A stretch of 18,538 nt of DNA from an uncultured Eubacteriales bacterium (GTDB taxonomy: Bacteria > Bacillota > Clostridia > Lachnospirales > Lachnospiraceae): contig ONWK01000184.1 in the NCBI GenBank assembly GCA_900321505.1, forward strand, positions 1 to 18,538, in the 5' to 3' direction. Both the position numbers and the translations under genes were made by a program. Each line of letters begins with the position of its first letter. The stretch's first letter is position 1. This document shows, one piece after another, positions 7,629 through 15,144 of this stretch. Below the pieces are notes generated by a model. That model worked only from the letters and a program-made list of their open reading frames with translations. It searched no databases and had not been told where the DNA came from.

Positions 7629-8369
7629 ATGGAGCAGATAAGAACCTGTCTTGCCGCCGTAGATATCCCTGTATCCGACAAACAGCTCTCACAGCTGGAA
7701 GCATATTTCCGGATGGTAACGGAAAAGAATAAAGTAATGAATCTTACCGCCATAACCGAGCGCGGGGACTTCATCCTCCTGCACTATCTTGACAGCCTTG
7801 CTCCCCTGTATGCGGGAGAAGAATTCCGGGAACTTCTGGGAGTAAAGGGAGCTGAAGGAAGAAAAGTCAGTCTTATCGACGTGGGAACCGGTGCAGGTTT
7901 TCCGGGAATACCGCTTAAGATAATATGTCCGTGGCTCAACATCACACTTCTGGATTCCCTGAGAAAACGCATCCTCTTTCTCGAAGATGTGATCCGTGAG
8001 CTTTCTCTTACCGGTATCACCGCCATCCACAGCCGCGCCGAAGACGCCGGCAGGGATCCGCAGCTGCGGGAGCATTTTGATCTTGCAGTATCCAGAGCAG
8101 TTGCAAATCTGTCCGTGCTTTCTGAATATACTCTTCCCTTTGTAAAAAAGGGCGGCACATTTATCGCCTATAAATCGGGGGAAGCCGGAGACGAGATCAA
8201 AGCATCCTCACACGCCCTGAAAACACTGGGCGGGAGGCTTGAATCCTCCACACCGGTGACACTGCCCGGCTCGGATGTATCACGCATGCTTATACAGATC
8301 AGGAAGGTTCAGGCCACTCCGAAGATATACCCCCGCAAAGCAGGAACTGCAAAGAACTCTCCTCTTTAA
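7629..8369 (+). CDS. rsmG: 16S rRNA (guanine-527-N7)-methyltransferase
   Basis: Adds a methyl group from S-adenosylmethionine to N7 of G527 in 16S rRNA; loss in other bacteria gives low-level streptomycin resistance. The family landmarks are clear: VMNLTAITERGDF with HYLDSLAPL near residues 36-58, the SAM-binding loop IDVGTGAGFPGIPLKI, LDSLRKRILFLEDV, SRAEDAG, and AVSRAVANLSVLSEYTLPFVKKGG. The 246-residue length is normal. AGGAG lies seven bases before ATG 7629. In many Firmicutes this gene directly follows mnmG; here it is on the other strand with its own promoter, facing the 3' end of mnmG across the exonuclease gene. The exonuclease promoter starts right after its stop and no terminator is seen between them. 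Confidence 0.95.
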   Translation: MEQIRTCLAAVDIPVSDKQLSQLEAYFRMVTEKNKVMNLTAITERGDFILLHYLDSLAPLYAGEEFRELLGVKGAEGRKVSLIDVGTGAGFPGIPLKIICPWLNITLLDSLRKRILFLEDVIRELSLTGITAIHSRAEDAGRDPQLREHFDLAVSRAVANLSVLSEYTLPFVKKGGTFIAYKSGEAGDEIKASSHALKTLGGRLESSTPVTLPGSDVSRMLIQIRKVQATPKIYPRKAGTAKNSPL

Positions 8370-8370
8370 C

Positions 8371-8399
8371 TTGCATGTAACGGATAAAGATGCTAAAAT
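8371..8399 (+). promoter_or_regulatory. Sigma-A promoter of the exonuclease gene
   Basis: TTGCAT at 8371-8376, 17 bases, and TAAAAT at 8394-8399. It starts two bases after the rsmG stop and gives a leader of about 26 bases carrying AAGGA before ATG 8432. A second TTGACA at 8401-8406 lacks a usable -10 box at normal spacing that would leave a leader. Confidence 0.6.
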
Positions 8400-8431
8400 G
8401 TTGACATTCTAGATTATAAAGGAACTATAGT

Positions 8432-9487
8432 ATGAAGTATATTGTCATGGATCTGGAGTGGAACCAGAGCGCTTACGGCCGGGCCGGCGAGCATCCGCGG
8501 TTACCCTTCGAGATCATTGAGATCGGAGCTGTGAAGCTGAATCACAAGTACCAGCTGGAATCCGAATTTCGCGAACTGATAACACCAAAGGTATACCGAA
8601 AGCTTCATCATACGATAAGGAAAATGCTTTCATATGATGAAAATGAGCTGCAGCAGGACGGGGCTCCTTTCCCGGAGGTATGCAAAAGATTCCTCGACTG
8701 GTGCGGCAAGGATGCAGTATTCTGCACCTGGGGCATGTCGGATCTGTTCTATCTACAGAACAATATGGATTTCTACCACATGGAAATGCTGCCCTATCCG
8801 GTGCATTACTACAATATCCAGCAGATATACGCCGATAAATATGACCCACGTCATATGATCTGTAAGCTGGAGAAAGCGGTGGAAGCCCTGGGGATCCCGG
8901 AGGATGAACCCTTCCACGCCGCCATAAGCGATGCGCGGTACACGGCCAAGGTACTGGCTGCGGCCAAGCTGGGGAACATAAAAAAGAAATACACCATTGA
9001 CCTCTACCAGAGACCCAAATCACCCTCGGAGATCATCAATGACCGCCACGATGAGGTAATAGATTATATCTCGGTTGAATATCCTACCAGAAAGCTAGCC
9101 ATGGAGGATGAAGGGGTTTCGGAGCTCAGATGTCCCAAATGCGGCAGGCTGACCACACCCATGGTAGACTGGTTCATGAATGCACAGAACACGGAAATGG
9201 CGATAGGAAAATGTGTCCGACACGGATTCGCCGAAGGACGCATCAGATTCCGGAATACCTCCGGCAGTGATGATACGGTCTACGCTATCAAGCGTATCAC
9301 CCGCACTACCCAGGAGGGGTATGAATCCCTTATGACCCGGCAGACAGAGATCCGGGAGAAGAAAAAGCAGAAACGCCATGAATCCGAACGGCGGAAAGCC
9401 GAAGCAAAAAGGGTCCGTACAAGACGGTCACCCGGCCAGAGATCAAAAGGCCACCAAAATCAGAACACAAAAAAAACCGCCACATAA
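8432..9487 (+). CDS. DEDDh 3'-5' exonuclease with a cysteine-rich C-terminal extension
   Basis: The N-terminal 180 residues are a DnaQ-like exonuclease of the group that includes KapD and ERI-type enzymes. Catalytic residues are in place: Asp7 and Glu9 in VMDLEWN, Asp104 in WGMSDLFYLQ, and His162 with Asp167 in HAAISDARYTAKV. The substrate may be RNA or DNA 3' ends; the sequence does not decide. Residues 234-264 carry CPKC and CVRH, a possible four-ligand zinc site, and residues from about 300 are extremely basic (many Lys and Arg, coiled or disordered), suggesting nucleic acid or ribosome binding. At 351 residues it is much longer than a bare exonuclease. It follows rsmG and has its own promoter. 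Its last codons and stop lie within the terminator at 9463-9508. Confidence 0.88.
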   Translation: MKYIVMDLEWNQSAYGRAGEHPRLPFEIIEIGAVKLNHKYQLESEFRELITPKVYRKLHHTIRKMLSYDENELQQDGAPFPEVCKRFLDWCGKDAVFCTWGMSDLFYLQNNMDFYHMEMLPYPVHYYNIQQIYADKYDPRHMICKLEKAVEALGIPEDEPFHAAISDARYTAKVLAAAKLGNIKKKYTIDLYQRPKSPSEIINDRHDEVIDYISVEYPTRKLAMEDEGVSELRCPKCGRLTTPMVDWFMNAQNTEMAIGKCVRHGFAEGRIRFRNTSGSDDTVYAIKRITRTTQEGYESLMTRQTEIREKKKQKRHESERRKAEAKRVRTRRSPGQRSKGHQNQNTKKTAT

Positions 9488-9508
9488 TATGGCGGTTTTT
9501 TTGTGTTC
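9463..9508. terminator. Bidirectional intrinsic terminator between the exonuclease and mnmG
   Basis: A nearly perfect inverted repeat: GAACAC, eight A, CCGCCA on the left and TGGCGG, seven T, GTGTTC on the right, with a seven-base loop. It works as an A-run, GC stem and U-run in both directions, ending the plus-strand exonuclease transcript and the minus-strand mnmG operon. The exonuclease stop TAA (9485-9487) lies in the loop and its last six sense codons are in the left arm. The mnmG stop is about ten bases away at 9518. Confidence 0.88.
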
Positions 9509-9517
9509 CATACCGAA

Positions 9518-11395
9518 CTAAATCTTCAGATACAGCATCACCATCGTCACATCTGCCGGCGACACTCCTGAGATCCTTGAAGCCTGCCCTATGGATACCG
9601 GTCTTACCGCTTCCAGCTTCTGCCTTGCTTCCTTTCTCAGATTCTTCACCAGGCTGTAATCTATATCCTCAGGGATCCTCTTTTCCTCCATCTTCCGGAA
9701 ATGCTCTACCTGCTGCTTCTGCCTTTCAATATATCCCTCATACTTTACGGATATCTCCACCTGCTCCGCAACCTCCTCCGTGATCCCTTCGGAAGGACGC
9801 TCAGTATCAATGGGCGCAAGCGCGGCATAGGTGAATTCCGGGCGTCTCAGCAGATCCGCAAGCGTCGCCGCGGTCCTGAGCTCCGTACTGCCATGCTCCG
9901 TAAGGAAACTCTGGATCTCACGGGAAGCCCCGACCGACGTTGCCTCAAGCCTGCTGATCTCGGACTCTATCATTTTCTTTTTCTTCAGGAAGCGCTGATA
10001 CCTTTCTTCGGAAATGAGCCCCACCTCATGCCCTATCTCCGTCAGCCTCAGATCCGCGTTATCCTGCCGCAGAAGCAGCCGGTATTCCGCGCGGCTTGTC
10101 ATCATCCTGTAGGGTTCCTTTGTTTCCTTGGTTACAAGATCATCTATCAGAACTCCAATATATCCGTCGGCCCGGGAAAGCACCACAGCTTCCTTTCCCT
10201 GAAGCTTACGCGCCGCATTTATACCTGCCATAAGCCCCTGGGCGCCGGCTTCCTCATAACCTGAGCTTCCGTTTATCTGACCTGCTGCAAAAAGGCCCTC
10301 AACATTTTTAAATTCAAGTGAAGACTTAAGCTCCGTTGCGGAAATGCAGTCATATTCGATAGCATAGGCATTCCGGACGATCTTTGCATTTTCCAGTCCC
10401 GGAACCGAATGCACCATCCTGTACTGCACATCCTCGGGAAGAGATGAAGGCATGCCGTCCAGATACATTTCATCCGTAAATTCACCCTCCGGCTCTATGA
10501 ACAGCTGGTGCCTGTCCTTATCCGGAAACTTCATGATCTTATCCTCAATGGAAGGACAGTATCTGGGTCCGGTGCCCTGGATAACTCCGGAATAAAGCGG
10601 TGACCGGTCTATATTCTCGCGGATGATCCTGTGGGTCTCCTCATTGGTATATGTAAGCCAGCAGGATATCTGGTCCCTGGCTATATCCTCCGCCTTATTT
10701 TCAAAGGAGAAGGGCACTATCCTTTCATCGCCCTTCTGCTCCACTGTCTTCGAGAAATCAATGGATTTCCTGTCTATACGCGGAGGGGTTCCGGTCTTAA
10801 ACCTGCGGATGCCTATGCCGCTTTCCGCCATGGAATCCGAAAGATGATTTGCCGCAGAGAGACCGTTGGGTCCGGTATAGGCTATGGTATCTCCGTAAAT
10901 GCACCGGGCTTTAAGATATACGCCGGTGCAGAGGATGACCGCCTTTGCATGATATACAGCGCCTGAACAGGTGCGGACGCCGGTGACTCTCCTTGCTTCC
11001 TCCACCAGCAGCTCCGTAACCTCCTGCTGCCGCAGGGTGAGCTTCGGCTCCCGCTGCAGGGTGCGCCGCATCTCCTTCGTATACTCGCCCTTATCAGCCT
11101 GGGCCCGGAGCGAATGCACCGCCGGTCCCTTGGAACGGTTCAGCATCTTGGACTGGATATAAGTCTTATCGATATTCTTGCCCATTTCACCGCCAAGAGC
11201 ATCTATCTCCCTTACCAGATGTCCCTTGGAACTGCCTCCGATATTCGGATTACAGGGCATAAGAGCCACACTGTCCATACTGACAGTAAAAAGGATGGTT
11301 TCAAATCCCATCCTCGCCGCTGCCAGAGCAGCCTCACAGCCGGCATGTCCCGCGCCGACCACAACTATATCATAGGTTTCTTCTACATGGTTCAT
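9518..11395 (-). CDS. mnmG: tRNA uridine-5-carboxymethylaminomethyl(34) synthesis protein MnmG
   Basis: FAD-dependent partner of MnmE; together they make (carboxymethyl)aminomethyl-uridine at wobble position 34 of tRNAs that read two-codon boxes. The N-terminus has the FAD Rossmann motif VVGAGHAGCEAALAAARMG, followed by CNPNIGGSSKGHLVREIDALGGEMG, the KGPAVHSLRAQADK segment, FKTGTPPRID, GYEEAGAQGLMAGINAAR and TSRAEYRLLLRQDNADLRL, all family signatures. A longer frame opens at 11425, but ATG 11395 is preferred because GAGG stands eight bases before it, and the resulting 625 residues start MNHVEETYD, matching the usual length. It is the last gene of the mnmE operon, and the terminator at 9463-9508 follows. 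Confidence 0.96.
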   Translation of the reverse strand: MNHVEETYDIVVVGAGHAGCEAALAAARMGFETILFTVSMDSVALMPCNPNIGGSSKGHLVREIDALGGEMGKNIDKTYIQSKMLNRSKGPAVHSLRAQADKGEYTKEMRRTLQREPKLTLRQQEVTELLVEEARRVTGVRTCSGAVYHAKAVILCTGVYLKARCIYGDTIAYTGPNGLSAANHLSDSMAESGIGIRRFKTGTPPRIDRKSIDFSKTVEQKGDERIVPFSFENKAEDIARDQISCWLTYTNEETHRIIRENIDRSPLYSGVIQGTGPRYCPSIEDKIMKFPDKDRHQLFIEPEGEFTDEMYLDGMPSSLPEDVQYRMVHSVPGLENAKIVRNAYAIEYDCISATELKSSLEFKNVEGLFAAGQINGSSGYEEAGAQGLMAGINAARKLQGKEAVVLSRADGYIGVLIDDLVTKETKEPYRMMTSRAEYRLLLRQDNADLRLTEIGHEVGLISEERYQRFLKKKKMIESEISRLEATSVGASREIQSFLTEHGSTELRTAATLADLLRRPEFTYAALAPIDTERPSEGITEEVAEQVEISVKYEGYIERQKQQVEHFRKMEEKRIPEDIDYSLVKNLRKEARQKLEAVRPVSIGQASRISGVSPADVTMVMLYLKI

Positions 11396-11449
11396 TTCAT
11401 ACGCCTCACAGTTTAATGGAGCCATCTTATCCGATAAAACCGCCGTCTG

Positions 11450-12007
11450 TCAATCCTGAATCTCTTTATTTCCTGAGGTTCCCTTCTCCTGCCGGAGTCT
11501 GGCGAAGAAATTCTTCAGCTGTTTTGACGCCTCTTCCCCCAGCAGTCCTGTTTTCACATCCGCCTGATGGTTAAAAGCCTGCAGCTGAAGCAGGTTCAGC
11601 ACGGAGCCTGCGCAGCCCGCCTTAGGATTCATGGCACCGATCACAACCTTAGGGATCCTCGCCTGCACTATGGCCCCGGCGCACATCTGGCAGGGTTCCA
11701 AAGTAACGTACATCGTGCATTCCTCCAGACGCCAGTCGCCGATCACTCCGGTGGCCTCGCGGATCGCAAGGAGCTCCGCATGAGCAAGAACACTGTGGTC
11801 GACATTTCTGCGGTTATATCCTCTGCCGATCACTCTTCCTTCATGGACTATCACACAGCCGATGGGAACATCGCCGCCCTCCGCAGCCTTCTCCGCCAGC
11901 GCCAGAGCCTCCTGCATATATCCGATATCCCTGCGGTCTTCCTCAGCAGCTTCCCCTGACTGCATATTATCCTTAATATCTTCCCCGGCAGCTTCCTGCA
12001 TCTGCAT
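11450..12007 (-). CDS. tadA: tRNA-specific adenosine-34 deaminase
   Basis: Deaminates adenosine to inosine at the wobble position of tRNA-Arg(ACG). With the start used here, the zinc-site residues are His76 and Glu78 (HAE) and Cys106 and Cys109 (PCQMC), inside TLEPCQMCAGA; NPKAGCAGS and the C-terminal helix ending KNFFARLRQ also match. A frame reaches ATG 12028, but that codon has no ribosome binding site, while ATG 12007 has GAGAGGA eight bases upstream. Even so there is an acidic N-terminal extension of about 30 residues before the core domain (MQEALALAEKAAEGGDVPIG). It lies between the DUF3783-like gene and mnmG. A TATAAT at 12032-12027 might add an internal promoter. Confidence 0.94.
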   Translation of the reverse strand: MQMQEAAGEDIKDNMQSGEAAEEDRRDIGYMQEALALAEKAAEGGDVPIGCVIVHEGRVIGRGYNRRNVDHSVLAHAELLAIREATGVIGDWRLEECTMYVTLEPCQMCAGAIVQARIPKVVIGAMNPKAGCAGSVLNLLQLQAFNHQADVKTGLLGEEASKQLKNFFARLRQEKGTSGNKEIQD

Positions 12008-12026
12008 AGTTTTCTTCCTCTCGAAC

Positions 12027-12032
12027 ATTATA
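12027..12032 (-). promoter_or_regulatory. Possible internal -10 box before tadA
   Basis: A perfect TATAAT on the minus strand overlaps the upstream ATG of the tadA frame. Transcripts from it would start near 12020 and still carry the ribosome binding site and ATG 12007. No convincing -35 box is present, so it may be chance. Confidence 0.25.
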
Positions 12033-12058
12033 CTGACATCATCGCCGGCCGCTCCTGC

Positions 12059-12445
12059 TCACCTCCCGGCTTCCGGATGCAGGGACTCATGCTCTGCCTT
12101 AATGTGAATATATGCATACGCCGCCGCCCAGTTTTTGCTTGTTTCCGTCATCACTGCCTTCAGCGGAAATGTGCATTTTTCGTATTTCTTCAACGCATCT
12201 ATAACAAGGCTTAGCTTTCTGTCCTCTATCCCCGTAAAAATGAGGAGCGGCATATCAAATTCCGGTCCGTCATAGGGAAGCGGCAGATCCTTCATGGGCT
12301 GAAGTCCCGCAAGTGAAGCAAGCGTCCGGTTATATTGCGGTCTTTCAACGTATTTTACCTGGATCTTCAATACTGCCAGCATATTCCTGATATCATTTCT
12401 TATTCCCTTATCTTCTACCGCAAAGAGCAATACCTGTTCCTTCAA
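12059..12445 (-). CDS. DUF3783-like protein in the tRNA-modification operon
   Basis: A small protein of unknown function. The C-terminal half (about residues 66-122: MPLLIFTGIEDRKLSLVIDALK, then PLKAVMTETSKNW and a final AEH) fits the DUF3783 pattern as I remember it from Clostridia. The N-terminal half (EQVLLFAVEDKGIRNDIRNMLAVLKIQVKYVE) looks like an alternating beta and helix fold with a regulator-like first strand. The frame is open to 12538, but that would overlap mnmE by 86 bases. The best start is TTG 12445, eight bases after the mnmE stop, with GAGG from the end of mnmE five bases upstream, giving 128 residues. Coupled translation with mnmE is likely. No catalytic motif is seen. Family assignment is moderate, being a gene is firm. 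Confidence 0.75.
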   Translation of the reverse strand: MKEQVLLFAVEDKGIRNDIRNMLAVLKIQVKYVERPQYNRTLASLAGLQPMKDLPLPYDGPEFDMPLLIFTGIEDRKLSLVIDALKKYEKCTFPLKAVMTETSKNWAAAYAYIHIKAEHESLHPEAGR

Positions 12446-12452
12446 AGCCGCC

Positions 12453-13868
12453 TCACTTTCCCATGCAGAATTCCGCAAATATCTTGTCCGCCAGATCATC
12501 CTCCAGGGTTTCTCCGGTGATCCGTCCCAGCGCCTCATATGCCGCCAGAAGATCTATGGTATAAAAATCCTCTCCGACTCCCGCATCCACACTTTCGGAA
12601 ACCCTTGAAAGGGCTTCGGCTGCGGTCTCCAGCGCCTCCTTATGTCTTGCGTTCAGTATATATCTTTCCTGGCTGTCTTCAATCCTTCCTGAGAAGAAAA
12701 GCTCATGTACAGCCCGTTCCAGCTCAGCCTTTCCCTCGCCGGTGGCGGCTGATATTTCCAGTGCCATTCCTTCTTCCGCGCTGTATCCCGTTTTCTCAAG
12801 AAGCGATTTTGCATCAGCAACGGATATCACGGTGGTAAGATCATTTTTATTCAGAAGTACCAGGACCGGCGTCTCTCCCTGTCCGCCTTCCCTGATCTCC
12901 TTCAGAAGCGAGGCGTCCTCTTCACTGAGGGGCTCCGCGGCATCAACCACCAGCAATATCAGATCAGCGGTATCCACTGCCGCCATGGCTCTTTTTACGC
13001 CTATCTGTTCCACGGCATCCTCGGTCTCCCGGATGCCGGCGGTATCGATCAGCACCAGCTGTATCCCGCCAAGCATGGTCTTTTCCTCAAGAGTATCTCT
13101 GGTCGTTCCCGCAATGTCGGTCACTATAGCGCGTTCCTCACCCAGCAGCAGATTCAAAATGGAGGATTTACCTGCATTCGGCCGGCCGATTATGGCTGTG
13201 CGTATCCCGCCTCTCAGCAGCCGTCCTTCATCCGCTTCGCGAAGCATTTTTGAAATGCGCTGCCTGCTGTCGTCCAGCACCAGGCTTATCCTGCCCCCGA
13301 AATCATCCAGACTGTAATTCTCCGGATCGTCCAGCGCAGATTCTATATATGCGGTTTCATACAGAAGCTTCTCACGCAGCTCCGTAACCTCCTTACGGAG
13401 ACTACCCTTCAGCTGGTTCAGCGAGGCGCTTAAGGCACGGTCATTCTCCGCTGAGATCACATCCATAACCGCCTCCGCCTCCGAGAGGTCTATCCGGCCT
13501 CCAAGGTAGGCTCTCCGGGTGAATTCGCCTGGCTCTGCCATACGCGCGCCCGCCCTGACTGCAGCCTCAAGCACCCGGCGCAGCACCAGCGGTCCTCCGT
13601 GGCATGACAGCTCCACCACATCCTCAGTGGTATAGGTATGGGGCGCCAACATGACCAGGGCAATGACCTCATCCAGCACCCTTCCTTCCTCGTCCGCAAG
13701 CTGGCCGTATGCTGCCGTATATGTATTCATTTCCGACAGTCTTTTTTTGCCGCTGAAAAGACGGTCCGCGATCGCTACAGCCTCCGGTCCGCTGAGCCGT
13801 ACTGTTCCGATCCCGGCGCTGCCAACGGCAGTTGCTATCGCACAGATCGTGTCCTTCTCCTGGATCAT
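12453..13868 (-). CDS. mnmE: tRNA modification GTPase MnmE
   Basis: GTPase that works with MnmG on wobble uridine 34. From the start used here (471 residues) the N-terminal folate-binding domain begins DTICAIATAVGSAGIGTVRLSG; a helical domain surrounds the G domain with G1 GRPNAGKSS (228-236), G2 IAGTTRD (252-258), G3 DTAG (275-278) and G4 NKND (340-343). The protein ends FCMGK, carrying the conserved C-terminal cysteine (usually CIGK). The frame extends to 13913, but ATG 13868 has GGAGG five bases upstream and gives the normal N-terminus. It heads the operon mnmE, DUF3783-like, tadA, mnmG. Confidence 0.96.
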   Translation of the reverse strand: MIQEKDTICAIATAVGSAGIGTVRLSGPEAVAIADRLFSGKKRLSEMNTYTAAYGQLADEEGRVLDEVIALVMLAPHTYTTEDVVELSCHGGPLVLRRVLEAAVRAGARMAEPGEFTRRAYLGGRIDLSEAEAVMDVISAENDRALSASLNQLKGSLRKEVTELREKLLYETAYIESALDDPENYSLDDFGGRISLVLDDSRQRISKMLREADEGRLLRGGIRTAIIGRPNAGKSSILNLLLGEERAIVTDIAGTTRDTLEEKTMLGGIQLVLIDTAGIRETEDAVEQIGVKRAMAAVDTADLILLVVDAAEPLSEEDASLLKEIREGGQGETPVLVLLNKNDLTTVISVADAKSLLEKTGYSAEEGMALEISAATGEGKAELERAVHELFFSGRIEDSQERYILNARHKEALETAAEALSRVSESVDAGVGEDFYTIDLLAAYEALGRITGETLEDDLADKIFAEFCMGK

Positions 13869-13941
13869 ATTGCCTCCGGTAAAAAACTTATTCCCCGCTT
13901 TGCGCAGGGCCATGTCCCCCGCTTCGCGAAGAACAAGACAT

Positions 13942-13947
13942 ATTATA
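13942..13947 (-). promoter_or_regulatory. Extended -10 promoter of the mnmE operon
   Basis: On the minus strand TGATATAAT is a perfect TGn-extended -10 box about 75 bases before mnmE. No good -35 is seen at normal spacing, as is usual for extended -10 promoters. The leader (about 13935-13869) contains the small palindrome CTTCGCGAAG and a six-pair hairpin, CCCTGC with GCGGGG around GCAAA. Confidence 0.55.
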
Positions 13948-14030
13948 TCACAAGGCTACTTATCCCGCCATATAAATCAGGCAGGCAGAGAAAGCCCTCC
14001 TGCTCGTCCAAATGAGCCATGCACAGAAAG

Positions 14031-14051
14031 GACGGGGTCTAAAACCCCGTC
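14031..14051 (-). terminator. Terminator hairpin at the end of the ABC transporter operon
   Basis: GACGGGGT and ACCCCGTC form a perfect eight-pair stem around a five-base loop. On the minus strand it is followed by CCTTTCT, a poor U-run, so termination may be partial. The loop holds the TAG stop (14041-14039) of the last permease gene. It lies between that gene and the mnmE promoter. Confidence 0.55.
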
Positions 14052-15133
14052 ACATCTGCCTTTCCCATACGGCGTCCCTTTGAAAGGATCACCGGTACGA
14101 GTATCAATATTTCACAGAGAAGGAAGCCCAGCAGGCCGATCCTTGAGAAGTACAGTAAATGCAGTCCTTTGTTTTCGTATATCAGCGAATTTACAAGATA
14201 GGTGTAAAGCATTATGATCACCACGCCGGCAAGGACAGCCATGAAATTCATGACAAGCACTTCCTTCGCTACCTTACGTCGGATCTCCCTTCGGCTCCTT
14301 CCCAGCGCCCGGTACACCCCGAACTCATAGGTCCGCTTCAGGTACTGGCCGGTCATCACGGAATTGATGGTTACCGCAAGAACGACGGCCACAAGAACGA
14401 CCATGGCATAGAAGATCACATAGATAATGGTCATTTCCGGCATAACCTGATCCCTGTAGCACTGTACCAGCTGAACCTTACGGTCACCGATGATCTCCTC
14501 CAAACGATCGTAAAGCGCCTTTCCCTGCAGGGTTTCACTGAAGATATGGGCCCTGAACAGATTCTCCGGATTGTTGAAAATGTAGAACATCGTATATCCT
14601 TCATTCTCAACCAGCGCATCCACCGTATAGGCATAATCCAGATAAACATTGTCGGACTTGTCCAATATATCCCCTTTCTTCAGCCCGCGGTTCTTCGCAA
14701 AATCCTCTGTCAGGACCACCGAAAGGTCTTTGCAGTCCGAAAGATCCGCTTTGATCCCCAGATGATCGAAGACCTTCTTCATATCCTCCACGGAATTGAA
14801 TACCATACAGTTGTCATAGAGATCGATCCCCAGCACGGTACCATGTGACAGGGAAGGGAATCCCAGCGCACTGTACCTGACATACTCGAGCTCCGGATCC
14901 GCCTCTATATCCCTGATCACTGCTTCGAAATCCCTGAAGTCTTCATCGGTAGTCTGTACATTTATCTTTGCTACTTTATCAGAATACTCGAAGGATCTGT
15001 CATATGTATGGATCATGGAATCCACGTAGTTTCCCGCAAGAAACATGAGAGTTCCGAGGAGCATCATGAAGACACAGAGCGCCGTGCGGCCCTTGTTTTC
15101 ACGCATATAATATAACGACGAGAACGGATTCAT
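14039..15133 (-). CDS. ABC transporter permease, FtsX/MacB type (second permease)
   Basis: A membrane subunit of a type VII (MacB-like) ABC system. One helix lies at about residues 18-37, then an extracytoplasmic domain of about 200 residues, then three helices near the C-terminus with the FtsX-type cytoplasmic loop YEFGVYRALGRSRREI. The frame opens at 15175 inside the ATPase gene, but ATG 15133 has AGGAG seven bases upstream and lies 11 bases after the ATPase stop, giving 364 residues that start MNPFSSLYYMRENKGR. With the other permease it would form a heterodimer around the single ATPase. Substrate unknown: such systems export or resist peptides, or transmit force to envelope enzymes. The stop codon lies in the loop of the hairpin at 14031-14051. 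Confidence 0.87.
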   Translation of the reverse strand: MNPFSSLYYMRENKGRTALCVFMMLLGTLMFLAGNYVDSMIHTYDRSFEYSDKVAKINVQTTDEDFRDFEAVIRDIEADPELEYVRYSALGFPSLSHGTVLGIDLYDNCMVFNSVEDMKKVFDHLGIKADLSDCKDLSVVLTEDFAKNRGLKKGDILDKSDNVYLDYAYTVDALVENEGYTMFYIFNNPENLFRAHIFSETLQGKALYDRLEEIIGDRKVQLVQCYRDQVMPEMTIIYVIFYAMVVLVAVVLAVTINSVMTGQYLKRTYEFGVYRALGRSRREIRRKVAKEVLVMNFMAVLAGVVIIMLYTYLVNSLIYENKGLHLLYFSRIGLLGFLLCEILILVPVILSKGRRMGKADVTGF

Positions 15134-15144
15134 ATCTTTCTCCT

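Noticed and set aside
8401..8431. TTGACA with TATAGT as a promoter for the exonuclease
   Set aside because: Spacing is 19 bases and the -10 box would touch the start codon, leaving no leader; the upstream pair at 8371-8399 is far better.
13651..14217. A 188-codon plus-strand frame spanning the mnmE to permease gap
   Set aside because: Most of it is antisense to mnmE and the permease, it passes through the terminator hairpin and mnmE promoter, and it has no supported start.
14159..14848. A 229-codon plus-strand open frame opposite the second ABC permease
   Set aside because: It lies wholly antisense to a clear FtsX-type permease, has no ribosome binding site I could support, and its product is histidine-rich and without domain character, as expected for a frame opposite a coding strand.
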